A DNA stretch of 64,000 bases from Lasiosphaeria ovina (Eukaryota; Ascomycota; Sordariomycetes; Sordariales; Lasiosphaeriaceae): assembly GCA_033439765.1 (NCBI GenBank), contig JAULSN010000009.1:1674001-1738000 (forward strand), written 5' to 3'. Of the stretch, positions 35,501-46,929 are shown in pieces. A model generated the notes under the pieces. The model was not told the DNA's origin, searched no databases, and saw nothing but the letters and a program-made list of their open reading frames with translations. A program made the translations under genes and the position numbers. Positions within the stretch are counted from its first letter, which is position 1, and every line of letters begins with the position of its first letter.

Positions 35501-37312
35501 GCGTACCGACGGTACGAGGGGAGAGAAAGCCCTCATCGACTTTGAGATCACTAAGGAGAGGCAGTGCTTCGAGGTTAGCGGAAGTGTCGTTCTCTTCGAT
35601 CTCGAGGCGTCCGTCTTCGTCAAGGCCCAGGTCATGCCGGAACCCGATCTCGAGTTCAACTTTGAGCTGTCGTGGAGCGACTTGCTCAAGTTCCAGGTAG
35701 ACGGCAAGCTTATCAAGTTGGCCATTGAAGACAAAAACTCCGATACTGGCGGCGGTGTCTTGTCGAAACTGAAAGATGCCGACTTCCAAGTCCACGCACT
35801 GATGGAGCAGCGCATCCTCAGCGAAATCTCGGAAGCCATGCGGAAGTGGTTTGCAAGCGCCCAAGCGTCGGTCCACGAAGGTATCGATGCGGCAAAGCGC
35901 AAGGTGGACGAGGCCAAGGCCGAGTTTGAGCGCAAATGCGAGGTGGCCAAGCAAGAGGTGCAAAAGACGCGGATCAAGTTCGACGCGGCCATGGAGAGAG
36001 CGCAGGGCAGCCTTCGAGAAAAAGAAGAAAATTGCCGCCAGGAGCGTCTGGCAAACGAGCGCTACATCGTGGAGGAAGAGAAGAGGGCCGATGAGAAGAT
36101 CCGTATTGCCGTCGCTGATCTGGACGCGAAGAAGAAGGCCTTTGAGGAGGACACAGAAGAAAAGAAACGCAACCTGAACCAGAAGCGGCGTGACGGCGAC
36201 GAGGCAATCAACTCCAAGATCCGCGAGCTCCAGGGCGTGCGTGAGACTCTGCAGCGAAAGTTTGGCAATGCTATTCAGGCGCTGGAGAGCGCCAAGGCAC
36301 GGGTGTGGGCCGAGCAGGGTGAGTACCTCCATTCTCTGCGTTGTTGTTATTCTCAACCCAACTTAACATTTTCTCCAGCGCGCGTGGACCGGGCCCAACG
36401 GGACGTAGACGAGGCCATCGATGACCTCGACGATGGTGCATGGTACGAGAAACCATTCTTGGTAAGTCCCATCAATAGTAGGGCCGGCCTCCCTCTCCCG
36501 ATATCAGCTAACCGATTTCTTCGCAGGCCTGCCGCGTCGCGGTGCGGAAAGCCGAGTATTTCATTATCAAGGCAGCGCTCGGCGCAGCCTCGCTCATCCT
36601 CGACGCCGCACGGTTCATCGTCGAAGGCGTCGCGTACAACATCGCCCTTGGGGCCGTCAGCATTGCCGAGGGCGCCCTTGTCACCGCGCGGAGCTTCTGG
36701 GCCGGCATCATCGCGACCGCGCAGCTGGCCCTGGACGGAGTAGCAGCAGTGCACGCGGCGGGCATTGGAATAGCAAAGGTTGCGGTGACGGCGGCGGAGA
36801 AGGTGGCGCTGGGGATGAAACAGGCGGCGGCGGCAGCAAAGGACGCGATGCTGGCAGTGCAGCAGAAGGTTCTCGAGGCCGCGCGTGCCGTGGTCAAAGC
36901 GGTTGCCGAGGGAATCGACTTCATTGCCTTCCAGGCCGCCCTCGAGGTCCTCGACGCTGCGCAAAAGAACACGGTTTGGGTTGATATTGCAAAAGCTGGG
37001 CTGGATGCTGCCGAAGCTGTTGCGCAGGCGGTTCTTGCCGCGGGCAAATGGCTCGCCGAGCGGCTGGCCGATACGCTGAACATTCAAGTGGTGGAGCTGA
37101 CGGCGTCTCTGCGCACCATCGCCCACGGCGGCCCCTTCACCATCCGCGTCAAGGGCGTCGTCTTGGGAAGTGCCTTTGATTTCAAAGGGACGTGGACCCC
37201 CCGGGATGTCCTTGGGTTCATTGCGACCGTCTGCAAGGAGTTGTGGGACAAGTTCATGGTTAATGTGCTCGAGCTGTTTTCGGAGAGCCAGAAATCGATC
37301 AAGAAAGATTAG
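32518..37312 (+). CDS. Large orphan multidomain protein: beta-rich, then coiled coil, then Ala-rich helices (1393 residues)
   Basis: Ten exons join in frame: 32518-32665, 32738-33342, 33407-33531, 33611-34374, 34445-34593, 34680-34852, 34913-34968, 35026-36318, 36379-36461, 36527-37312. Introns are 57-86 bp with GTRNGT-type donors. ATG 32518 opens MAGSPVDTNTEES. Residues about 50-900 are rich in alternating strand-forming segments (for example LNVVPGKGGDLDTLWGFFG, FAVQGKAFIFGNKVEIDARI, MKLKGEIDGFELGP), interrupted by a charged low-complexity linker near residue 400. Residues about 934-1122 are a long charged coiled coil. Residues about 1133-1310 are Ala/Val-rich amphipathic helices with 11-residue periodicity, like apolipoprotein or LEA helices. 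A short beta segment and IKKD tail close the protein. There is no signal peptide. I recognise no family. The helices suggest membrane or lipid association, but that is inference. No defect seen. Confidence 0.7.
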
Positions 37313-39159
37313 GTTGGTGGGTACCTGGGTGGGGCGGTGGGTACACGATTGGATTGGGTTCAGTTTGCAAGTAATACCTTCTCTTTTTGGGGGTTCTTGG
37401 TCCGTGTGTGCGAAGTACTTAACATATGGTTCTAATTAGCTCAAAATCGTAATGTGGTTCGCAGTCCAGAGTTCCTTCCTTGTCTCGTCCTGTCTTGAAT
37501 TTCGTCACCTGCCCGTAATGAGCGTCCCTGGATGCGGTCATGGCCAACGCACCAGCAAACCAACCAACCTTCCTTTTTCGACAAGCGTTTCCTCTATGTC
37601 TTGTCCCATAAGGACGAAACTGGACTGCCTCGAAAATAGAGGGCAGATCCACCACGACCTGACAAGCAATAGCAGCAATTCTCTCACAGCAAACAGGCGG
37701 CGCGTACCAACACCTCGCCCAGGCTATGTGTCTCAAGGCGAAGTGCAGCATCTGCCGTACGAAAGAAGCTCCCATCTTCAGCACAAAGTCTCTTCTTGTC
37801 TCTAGAAGATCAATGTCCAAAGCATGCTTAACTGACACGATCTTGCAAGACCATGTAACGTGGACAGGCTGTGGTAATCGGTAATCACATCGCGAACGCC
37901 ATGGACCAGGTCCCCAAGAACGAATGGTGCACCTGCACGCCCAAGGAAAAGAACGGCAAAGAGTACCATCCACAGGGATCCCATATGTCAGCTTGTGAGG
38001 TGTGCTAGGCTCGGAAGGGAGAGAGATCTTGGTGATGAGAGGAAAATCTCATGTAATAAAATTGAATATTTGCCGGTCGGATATTGTAGGATTATTTGAA
38101 CGCCTGGGTCGCTGTGACCTTGGAGATGCGTTTCTACTCGCTAGATATTGCCTCTCATTGATAACCAAATACTCCAAGGTGTTCCAAATGTGAAGCTACA
38201 CTCCACTGTCTAGTCATTGCTTTCATTTAGATTCTCGCCTGTACCAGATGAACTTGCGGGCTACCACCTCCCCTGCCGCGTTGCTTCCTTCGGTAGACGC
38301 GTGCCAGTCGTCGTAGGGCGAAAGAAAAAAGAAGGTGAACTGCTCGCTCCCGGTGTCTATCTGACGATTCTGCTGTAAGCTAGGCTTGTTGAGGCGGCGA
38401 TTGAGGAGCTTACCTGGACCAAGCCTTCCAGGAGATGAATTCGAAGGAGCCTGCTTCCTTTCCAAGTTTGAAAAATCGGTCACTCCCAAGTGGGGAGCGT
38501 GTTTGCGGTCAGGGCTGTGAATGTTGCTCTGTAGAATGCCGGCTATGGAAGGAAGTAAACAACGATCGTGTCGGGCTGTGTCACGGTTCAAGGTGCAAGG
38601 TTAGAGGGACAGCACTTACTCAGGCAGCTTGGTGGGACACCGTCAGCAACCGGCCCCGCGGCAAGGTCAACACTGCGCCCACGATCACAGGTAGATAGCT
38701 AATTCAAAGACGTGAGGCAAAGTCAAACGTAGACGGCTCAAATGACTATTCTAGACAAAGGTGAGACGCGAGTGCCCCCAGCTGCAATCTCTAGACTCCT
38801 GGAAGAAGCAGCCGCTGCTTCCGTCCCCGGATTCGGAAGTCCATTACTCACGCCTTCCGCCCGGGGCGCTGCGAAACATCGTAGTCGCCCTAGCCGACGA
38901 TATCGCTATGCTGCCGTAAAGAGAGAAGACACGCAAAATCAAAGCGAAGCGGGCATAAGTTTGAACGCAAGGCACCCTCAAGCCGAGGGCAACGGCGAGA
39001 TCTGCCACGAGTGCCGCGAGTAGTAATACTCGACGCCTTTAAATACGAGCACGTCGTAACGACAAGACTGGGCAGATGAACACAAAGAACACGAGGAACA
39101 AGTGACTTTCTTTTTCGCTTTCTTCTCCATACCACGACCCGAAGGCCATGATTACAGTG
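37313..39159. other. Gene-poor stretch with possible minus-strand exons
   Basis: Two weak candidates on the minus strand. The ORF 37984-37802 (60 codons) starts with a signal-peptide-like MGSLWMVLFAVLFLGRAGAP and may be the first exon of a small secreted protein. The segment 38357-38223 reads QIDTGSEQFTFFFLSPYDDW and ends at TGA, preceded by an acceptor-like CAG, so it may be a last exon. Neither could be linked to a full gene. Confidence 0.25.
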
Positions 39160-39263
39160 AAAAAAATCATTTGCTCTCTTTGTATAGCGTGTGATCCTTA
39201 GTGCAGGGGCCATGCTAATCTTCTCTGTATTGTTTCAATGTGACCAGATTGCCCGAAGGCTGA
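39160..39263 (-). ncRNA. U6 spliceosomal snRNA
   Basis: The minus strand reads the U6 core: a 5' stem-loop GCC-TTCG-GGC, TTGAAACAATACAGAGAAGA with the ACAGAGA box (complement of 39222-39228), TTAGCATGGCCCCTGCACTA, AAGGAT, a 3' AAAGAGAGCAAATGA and a run of seven T (39166-39160) as Pol III terminator. U6 base-pairs with U4 and the 5' splice site and forms the catalytic centre of the spliceosome. One core base is unusual: AAGGATCACACGC where fungal and animal U6 have AAGGATGACACGC. The exact 5' end is uncertain by a few bases. A TATA-like element lies about 50 bp upstream. Confidence 0.85.
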
Positions 39264-39310
39264 GGAAAAAAAGAAAAGGAAGGAGAGTTCGACGGGTGCG
39301 AGGGCTTGTT

Positions 39311-39320
39311 TTATAAATAA
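39311..39320 (-). promoter_or_regulatory. TATA-like element upstream of U6
   Basis: TTATTTATAA on the minus strand, about 48 bp upstream of the inferred U6 5' end. Yeast U6 uses a TATA box near -30, so this is somewhat far or the transcript begins further upstream than assumed. Confidence 0.4.
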
Positions 39321-40106
39321 ACAACCTGGTTGGTCAGTGCACGACTGACATGGCACTCTCTCGTCTGGTTCTTAGTTATTGGTGACTTGTTTCAGCCTGA
39401 CATTCATATCACCTTCTTCGTTAAAGTCACCAAGTGTGACAACGGTATGGCGTAGGCCAACGTCGACTGGACTCATCAGCATCTCGGCGCCTTTTTGGAC
39501 TGTCAAGTTTCGATTGAGTTCTATTATGTTACACTGCCTGGCATCTACCTACGGCTAGACTAGCATGTGGGATGTATGTTAACCTATTCCACGAAGTAAA
39601 TAGATCCACTAATACCAGCTGGTGAAGCAAATCAGAGAGGCAATGGAGGCTGCGATATGCTGGGCCACCTCTAGGCCACTGTGCTATGCCGATTGTCATT
39701 GCCCTTATTGAAGTGTTACTGTTCGTCTGGATGGTAGGAATCATGTGAACAATACCGCTGTACGTGAAGAGGGAATAGGTTGGTTTCTGAGGAGATGGTG
39801 AGCGGGGCGCTAGAACTGCCCTCGTCTTAGGCATTGTTTATGAACCGTTACTTCGCCGCGTGTAATAGGCAGACTGTTTTGTTCCTGCTTCTGTCAAGCC
39901 CGCCTTGCCAACATATTCCAACGCAACGCATTCCCGAACCTCTCCTCAATCCCAAGTCATCTCGACATACTTTGCGCACACCGCTCTGCCTTTGGCTACT
40001 CTCCTCGCCTAGTCTTTTTATCAACCTTTGCGGCCGCCTTTGCTTCGCGCTACTGTCTCAACACATCACAGTCAATTACCCAAGCCGACATCGCAAACCT
40101 CCGACC
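39321..40106. other. Intergenic stretch
   Basis: Between U6 and an F-box gene. The last 200 bases are pyrimidine-rich with CAACC/TCATC runs, as in fungal promoters. Nothing else seen. Confidence 0.4.
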
Positions 40107-40934
40107 ATGAAGCTCACCGGCGTTTCCTCGACCCCAGTCGTCGGTAACGATTTCGGAACCATGAGTGTGTTGCCAGACGAGATTCTTCTCAAAATCATCT
40201 CGGCCGACACACTCGACCTCCGATCACTGAGCAGCCTGCGACTCGTCTGCCACAAGGCAGAAGCCTGGGTCGACATCTCGGTGCCTGAGTTCAGGTGGAT
40301 CCTCAGTCTTCCCCCCCAGACCCTGCGGACGGTCCTCTCGATGCCCTCCGCCAAGTACACGTGCCGCTTTGCATACGACTTGCTCCACGGCATCTTCCTG
40401 TGCGCCAAATGCGGCGCCACCATCCCAGATCCAATCTTATCAATCGTGACAATGATCCTGGGAGTGCCAAGAATTGGCATCTTCAACCCCTCCACGGGCG
40501 AGAGCATGTGCTTCACCTGCTTTCAAGTCAACCGCGTCGGCCACTTCAAAGTGAGTTTGCCTCCTATTACTATCCCTTGCTCAGCTGTGCCTAGAAAACA
40601 GCCTTCTGACTTGGCCGCATATTAGCTCCGGTGCAAAACGGGCCGCCATTATCTGGAGCGCGGGTTCGGCGTTCTCGCACGCGACGTGCTGCATATCAAG
40701 AAGTGGAAGCTGGCCCAGAAGCTGGCTCAGTCATACAACCACATGTTCGTCATAATGACATTCAACACCAATCCTCAGCCAAACAACGCCGCCGACAGTG
40801 ATTCCAACTCGGTCCACGAAAGTCCCGAGCTATCCCATCTCGTCCCCCAGGACGAAAACGACTGTCCTGTGGGGCTCATTCCCCTGTACTGGACACTGAG
40901 AGGGCTTGGCTTTAGACCGCTGAAGTCCTTGTAG
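40107..40934 (+). CDS. F-box protein with paired CxxC motifs, 250 residues
   Basis: Two exons, 40107-40550 and 40626-40934, joined across a 75-bp intron (GTGAGT donor, TTAG acceptor, phase 0). ATG 40107 was preferred to an upstream in-frame codon at 39834, which would add a non-conserved pyrimidine-rich leader. Residues about 22-54 are an F-box (LPDEILLKIISADTLDLRSL, then RLVC). F-box proteins bring substrates to SCF ubiquitin ligases through Skp1. A central CAKCG and later CFTCF could bind one zinc ion. The C-terminal exon is basic (KKWKLAQKLAQ) and ends in a Ser/Asp-rich tail. Fungal F-box proteins of this build are numerous and mostly uncharacterised. No defect seen. Confidence 0.75.
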
Positions 40935-41575
40935 AGACAGGGAATGGTGGCGACACTGTCATTGTGATTCGGACCTGCGACGGGATGAAGTTACGGTGCG
41001 GAATCCGGGCTAGGGTAAAGGAATATCTGTCGAGGCACCGGGCATAGGAGTTCATACTGGAATTGGGGGTTACGGTGGTATTAGTTGTCTGACCATACCA
41101 GGGGTAAAATTTCGTTTGGGACGCTTGGGGAGTTGGATAGACAGGCGTATTATGGTAAAAAAAAGGAGAATGATTTAGCTAGCTCTAAGCATGGAAAAGC
41201 CTACACTACGGCCACCGCAGGGCCATTGCCGAGAGCAGTCTAACACGAACACCATCAATATATATCCTTGACAAGGCCCACATGAAGTTTAGTCTATTAA
41301 TCTATTATATAGATGCCATAACTTTTTAGGAGGGACTTCTAGTTATCACGAAATTGAAATGGCTTATGCTTATCACCATCATGCAAAAGAATGAGCAAAA
41401 CGAAGGTATTATACTAGGTTTGTGAGACCAAGACCAACTTCGTATTGCAACTATTAGGTTAGATGATCTGATCTGTAAAGTTAGGTTTTGAAAATCGTTT
41501 TCGAGCCCTTGACTAATACGTCTCCCTATATTGTAGCTTGAACACAACTTCGTCCATCTCTTGGTTTCAACCAAT
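40935..41575. other. Intergenic stretch between convergent genes
   Basis: 3' flanks of the F-box gene and of the FAD monooxygenase. AT-rich around 41260-41330. Nothing else seen. Confidence 0.45.
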
Positions 41576-43038
41576 TCAGCAAAGCGGCTCTATCTGTCCG
41601 CTCGCTAATTCACTCCGCACCCTCTCGCTAACCTCGTCCCACTTGTCCAAGGCATCCTGTTCGGCATCGAAAGCGTACAAAGGTCGGTTCTAGCAACAAA
41701 GATGAGTCAGCCTATAATCAACAACAAGCATCTATAGCAAACGCCACAGGGATAGAACACGTTACCGACCTTGATCTTGACCATTTCGGGATCAATCTCA
41801 ATGTCCTGGCCCACATTTTTCAGCACATTGTGCCACCTGTCCCGCAAATCCTCGCCGTGCGTCTGGCTGACACGAGTCCGGGGGAAACGCAGCTTCTCGT
41901 AGGCCCGCGTAGCGACCTTGATGTCGCCGCGGGCGGGCGCGAGACGCAGACACAGGGCCAGCACACCGGCGCTCTCGCAGGCCTGGCTGGCGCCCTGGGC
42001 CGAGGTGGGCAGGTGGGCGTGGCAGCTGTCGCCGAGCATGACGATGCGGTGGGCGTCGGGCGACACCCAGGTGGGCAGCGGCTTGCGGTAGCAGATCTTC
42101 CAGTCAAGGCAGGCGTCGGTGGACCGGATGGCCTCGCGGATGGCCGGGTCGATGTCGGCCACGAGCCGCCGCACCTCGTCCATGTCTCCCGGCTGAAACC
42201 AGCTCTCCGGAACGTCGCCATCATCGCGGTGCGTCAGGATCCAGTTGAACTCGCGCCCGCCGCGCAGCGTGTTCTGCACCACGTGCGTGTCCGGGCCGAT
42301 CCAAAAGTTGACGCTGTCGCCGTCGACCAGGAACGCGTTGCGCGCCGGGTCCGCGGCCATGGCCGCCGAAGGCTCAAAGTAGGCGCGGAAGCACGCGTAG
42401 CCGCTCGACACGGGGTCGTCGCCGGCTCCCAGCACCAGATGGCGGGCCAGAGACTTGATGCCGTCGCAGGCTACAATGACGTCGGCGCGGATCGTCTCGC
42501 CCGAGGCCAGGGTCAGCTCCGGCTCCGTCTCCGAGTCGGCGTAGGCGACGACGTCGCAGCCCATGCGGATGGGGATGCCGCGGTCGCGCACCCACTTGAG
42601 GAATATGTCGTGGTAGTCGCCGCGGTGGCCAATGTAGCCGGCCATGTCCATCAGTGGCTGCTCGGCCAGGACCTTGCCGTCGTGCCAGCGCCGGATCTTC
42701 ATGGTCGGCGCCTGGTTGCCAATCTCTTGGATCTCGCGGATATTGCACCCCCAGCGCGCCAGCAACTTGTATGCATTTTCGCCCAAGCCCAGTGAGTCCC
42801 CCAGCCGGTTGAACTGGCGCACCTTGTCGAGTACTGCTACCACCTCGTGTCCCTGGTGATGCAAAGCAATGGCTGCCGCGCAACCGCCAAGCCCGGCGCC
42901 GACGACAATGACTGAGAAACTTGTCAGAGGTGCGAGTAGATGGAGCAGGGGAGCAAATAGGCCCTTACCTCGCAAAGGGGGATTATGGACGGAGGCTAGT
43001 CTCTCGTAAGGTTTCCCTATTTCTTGTTCTGAGGCCAT
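41576..43038 (-). CDS. FAD-dependent aromatic-ring monooxygenase (salicylate-hydroxylase-like), 441 residues
   Basis: Three exons: 43038-42969, 42911-41770 and 41689-41576. The first intron is 57 bp (GTAAGG). The second is 80 bp and starts GTCGGT, a weak donor, but joining there gives the expected phase and the C-terminal NRPLYAFDAEQDALDKW. The group A flavoprotein hydroxylase signatures are all present: VIVVGAGLGG at 24-33 (FAD ADP-binding), ACDGIKS at 172-177 (DG motif) and MLGDSCHAHLPTSAQG at 315-330 (GD motif, FAD ribityl). Such enzymes use NADPH and oxygen to hydroxylate aromatic acids or alkaloids. Its partner, divergently transcribed 626 bp away, is a vanillyl-alcohol-oxidase-like enzyme, so a role in phenolic degradation or modification is plausible. 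No defect seen. Confidence 0.85.
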
Positions 43039-43664
43039 GGTCGAGTATTTGCTCGCGATGGCGTATAATAAGTCTAGTTTCCTGCCGCTGGTTATCCGCA
43101 GTTATCTCGTCTGGAGAGAACCGGAGACAATTGACTGTAGACGCCAAAAAATAGGGAATCAGCCGGCTCGAGGATACCTACCCAAGAGTGGCCATGTTCG
43201 AACCACCTAATGATTAAGATCAGTGCCTCGTGCGGGGGATGAAGTCGAGATCGAGTACGGCCGAAGCTTACCAAGAACCCCGAATGCATCCCGGCAGTTG
43301 TCGAGCAAGGGGCTCGCAGCCAATCTGGAGCGGAGTCGTAGGAAAAGCGTTGCCGGCAGAATTCCCCTGGATGCAGTCTCTAAGGCAGTGCATGCTTCCC
43401 CTCCGGTTCAGCACTCCCATCCCGCGTCTGCGGGGTTGCCGTCCCAGGCACTCGAGCTCCATGGGTCTTGGGCAGCGGGCGGGGCGATGGGGATGGGGAT
43501 GGAGCTAGCGGCCATCTTGTATAGGGGGAAGGTGCGACTACCATAAATGTGATGGTGTACTTCAAAAGTCCCACTTGAACAAAACCTGAAGCCGCAGTTT
43601 TGCTTGTGCCCTGCCCGCTGCGCCTTGCTTCCCGGCTAAGACTTGCGACATCTCCAAGGACAAG
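43039..43664. promoter_or_regulatory. Shared divergent promoter region
   Basis: 626 bp separate the start codons of the FAD monooxygenase (-) and the oxidase (+), so both are probably controlled from here. TATAATA at 43063-43069 lies close upstream of the minus-strand gene. A specific activator site was not identified. Confidence 0.5.
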
Positions 43665-45632
43665 ATGCCATCCGAATCGCCCTTCGGCCCGCCCCCCTCC
43701 CTCGCAACCAGCTATTCAGGCCTCCCCGATCGGCTTGCAGACATCGGCATCGAGTCAAAAACACGCCTTCTTTCGAAGCGAACCCTCCCCGAAAGCGCCC
43801 CTCGGCAACATGACGTCCCTCGTCTCCCGCCAGACACCAGCCGAGCCGAGTTCAACCAAGCAATAGGAGAGCTCAAGCAAATCCTCGGAGATGAGCACGT
43901 TGCCATCAATGACAGACCTCTGGTCGATGGGTGGTATATCGAGCACCCGTACGCCCCCTCTCTCTTTTGCACCTGTAGTGACCTTGTTGTAAGTAACTAA
44001 GCCCCCCAATCAATGTGCAGAAACACGCATGATGCGTACCACATCGCCCTCCAAGAAGACCTCGTCTCGAGCGCCGTCGTATATCCCGGCACGGTCGAAG
44101 AAGTCCAAGCCATTGTCCGCTGGGCGAACAAGCACAAGATACCCGTCTACCCCATCTCCATGGGGCGTAATATCGGCTACGGCGGGACAGCTCCACGCGT
44201 TCCCGGGAGTGTTGTTATTGACCTCGGGAGGAGAATGAACCGCATTCTAAACGTTGACGCGGAGAACGCCTCGTGTCTGCTGGAGCCAGGCGTCTCCTAT
44301 TTCGCCCTGTACGAAGAGATCCAGCGCCGCAAGCTGCCCCTGTGGATTGACACGCCCGATGTTGGTGGAGGGAGTGTGCTTGGAAACGCCATTGACCGCG
44401 GTGTTGGGTAGGTAACCAAGTCTCATGCCCTTTCTGTTGTTTAAATCCTATTAACCCCTAACGCGTGGCGCTGCAGATACACACCCTACGGCGACCATTT
44501 CGCAAATCATTGCGGTCTCGAGATTGTCCTCCCTAGCGGCGAACTTCTACGGACAGGCATGGGTGCGCTTCCTGGAAAGGACGGAGACGACAACCCGACG
44601 TGGCAGGCGTTCCAGCCTGCCTACGGCCCCTATCAAGACGGCATATTCAGCCAGAGCAACTTCGGCATCGTCGTGCGTATGGGCATGTGGCTGATGCCCG
44701 AGACCGGCCACCAGTCGTACCTGATCACGTTCCCGCGCGACGAGGACTTTCCGGATATCGTCGATATTATTCGCCCTCTTGCACAGCAGCGAGTGCTTGG
44801 AAATATCCCACAGCTGCGCCATGTCATACAGGAGCTGGCTACGACGGCGCGCCCCAAATCAGACTTTTACGACGGCGCCGGACCCATTCCGAGAGAGGTG
44901 ATCCGCGAGCACGCGGCCGGACTTCCCGTTGGCGACGTATCTTGGGTATTCTACGGGACGCAATATGGTGACGGATCTACTATTGCTGCCCAGCTCGACG
45001 TGATACGCTGTGCATTTCTGTCCAAGATCCCCGACGCTAGGATGCTACTCCCCGAGGACCTGCCGCCGTCACACTACCTTCACTCGCGCGTGAGCGTGTG
45101 CAGCGGCGTACCCGTGCTGCGAGAACTAGACTGGTTGAATTGGGTCCCCAACGCCGCACACCTGTTCTTCAGCCCCATCGTTCCAACGCACGGGCGCGAC
45201 GCCCGCATCGTGCACGATATTGTGGTACGCCTCCACGCCAAACACGGCTTTGATCTTCTCCCGACGCTGTGTGTGGCAGGTCGCGAGATGCATTACATAG
45301 TCAACATCGTATATGACCGTGCGTCGGTAGATGAGAAGCGCCGCGCCGCTGCCCTGATGCGCGAGATGATTGCCGAGACCGCGGCTGAGGGGTTTGGCGA
45401 GTACCGCACTCACATTCTTTTCGCGGACATGGTGGCTGCTACATACAGTTGGGGCAACAACGCTCTGATGCGTCTGAACGAGACAATCAAGGACGCACTC
45501 GACCCCAACGGCATCCTCGCCCCGGGCAGGAATGGCATCTGGCCCCGTCGGTTCCGGGGCAAGGGCTGGGAAATTCTGGGGACTGAAGTGGAGGATGCGT
45601 TGGATGGCAAGGGCATTGGGCCAAAGGGTTGA
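43665..45632 (+). CDS. Vanillyl-alcohol-oxidase-type FAD-linked oxidase, 608 residues
   Basis: Three exons, 43665-43948, 44021-44407 and 44477-45632 (introns 72 and 69 bp, donors GTACGC and GTAGGT), join in frame. Residues about 110-150 form the start of the PCMH-type FAD-binding domain: VVYPGTVEEVQAIVRWANKH, then the pyrophosphate loop YPISMGRNIGYGG. IDTPDVGGGSVLGNAIDRGVG and YTPYGDHFANHCG complete the FAD domain; these match the 4-phenol oxidising (VAO/eugenol oxidase) group. The C-terminal cap and FAD-linking region ends with IWPRRF. VAO enzymes oxidise 4-hydroxybenzyl alcohols, ethers and alkylphenols, releasing hydrogen peroxide. There is no signal peptide; VAO itself is peroxisomal/cytosolic. 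Length is slightly above the family norm because of a Pro/Ser-rich N-terminus. No defect seen. Confidence 0.85.
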
Positions 45633-46929
45633 ACCGAGATAGATTGTGGCCACCTCTGGGGGTTTTCCGCGCCCCTGGTTTTGTTTGTATTGCACAATAG
45701 GTCTTGTTATCTAACACGAAAAGGTGTTTTGATATCGAAGCAATCTCGTGTCATGTTCATGATCAACAGTAAAGTGCAGGGTAACTCGCAAGTGCTGGGT
45801 AACGTAAGTTTTTCCTACCCGTTTTCCGTTTTCTAGTTTCACACTTGTTATGCCTTAGTCCCCTTGCATTGCCTCCGTCAAAAAATCGAGGCCTCTGAAC
45901 TTCTGCGATGGCTACTATTATTATCCCCTAATGCTACGGCATCCGGCCTTTACCCAAATATTCTTATCCCATCCAAGCCCCTCACATCGCCGTCGTGGAT
46001 GGGTGTTCCTCATCGGAGTTGGTCGCCGATGAGCTAAGCAGGGGCAACCAAAACAAGCATCAAGCATCAAGCATCAAGCATCAGCCATCAAGCATCAAGC
46101 ATCAGCCATCAAGCATCAAGCATCAAACAGAACGTCACACATCAAGTTCCGACCTCAAGTCATGACCATCGACCTACGACCATCGATCAAGCAAAACAAA
46201 CTCTTCACAGCCATCAATTCGACAATGCTTTCGAATCTCAGTTATTCGGCTCACTCGACTCGGTTGGCTTCGTCTCAAATCGCAATGCCACTATCAGTTC
46301 CGAGACTCGACTTTACACCAGATCCTGTCTTTCATCGGACACAGGCTCACCTTTCCAACCCTAACGGCATCCGTGGTTTTTTGGCGAGAAACACCATTCA
46401 CCCCATGTCATCTCTTCTCCTCTCGGTTCATCTTCTCTCTCCGGAACCTCTTGTTGACCACCATTCCCAATACGTATGTGTCAATCTTTCATCTTGGTTT
46501 TTGATGTTCATTCAGGTTTACTAACACGGTGAGACCATTTAGCACGCGTGTTTACAGGCCTTTCAGTCTTGGAGCAAACACAAACTTCACCGGCCAGTCG
46601 CAACCACACTCTTCCACGCTACAACAGGACAGCGACCAGGAACCAGAACGGCACATGTTTCATCAACACGAGATCATGTCATCAAAACTTTATGCGACTT
46701 GGATCTTCCGTTGGTCCCAACTCAAAACTTAGATTACTTCTCCGCAAACCCAACATTACTTTCGATCGTTGGATGCCGCCAAAGAGCCAAAGAAAGACAG
46801 GTTTCATTGAAGGAGTGCCGCGCCAGCCAAATCATGTAATTAGTTGTACCATGCCCACCAGCCAGATCATGTAACTAGTAGTTGGTTTAATTAGCTGTTA
46901 TCGCCTGTGCTTGGATGACTTCGTACGGT
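45633..46929. other. Gene-poor stretch
   Basis: An ORF at 46162-46524 (120 codons) lacks recognisable features. A heptamer tandem repeat lies at 46054-46127. The segment next to 46930 may be part of the Copia relic. Nothing else seen. Confidence 0.4.
46054..46127 (+). repeat. Heptamer tandem repeat (CAAGCAT)n
   Basis: About ten units of CAAGCAT, with CAGCCAT variants at regular positions, run for 74 bases. The pattern suggests slippage plus a three-unit higher-order repeat. Confidence 0.85.

Noticed and set aside
35019..36356. 445-codon open frame on the minus strand
   Set aside because: It lies wholly antisense to exon 8 of the large plus-strand gene, whose splice sites and coding character are much better. 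It is a codon-bias shadow.
36353..37126. Long minus-strand open frames opposite the Ala-rich helices
   Set aside because: Both long antisense frames come from the GC-rich Ala codons of exon 10.
41830..42795. 321-codon plus-strand open frame
   Set aside because: Antisense to the FAD monooxygenase with its complete flavin motifs. The reading is Val/Ala/Arg-rich shadow sequence.
42912..42968. Reading through the first intron of the FAD monooxygenase
   Set aside because: The 57 bases are open and in frame, but they start GTAAGG, end TTTCTCAG, and splicing places Arg directly before the conserved VIVVGAGLGG.
46054..46127. Possible CRISPR-like array
   Set aside because: It is a contiguous heptamer repeat with no spacers, in a eukaryotic genome.
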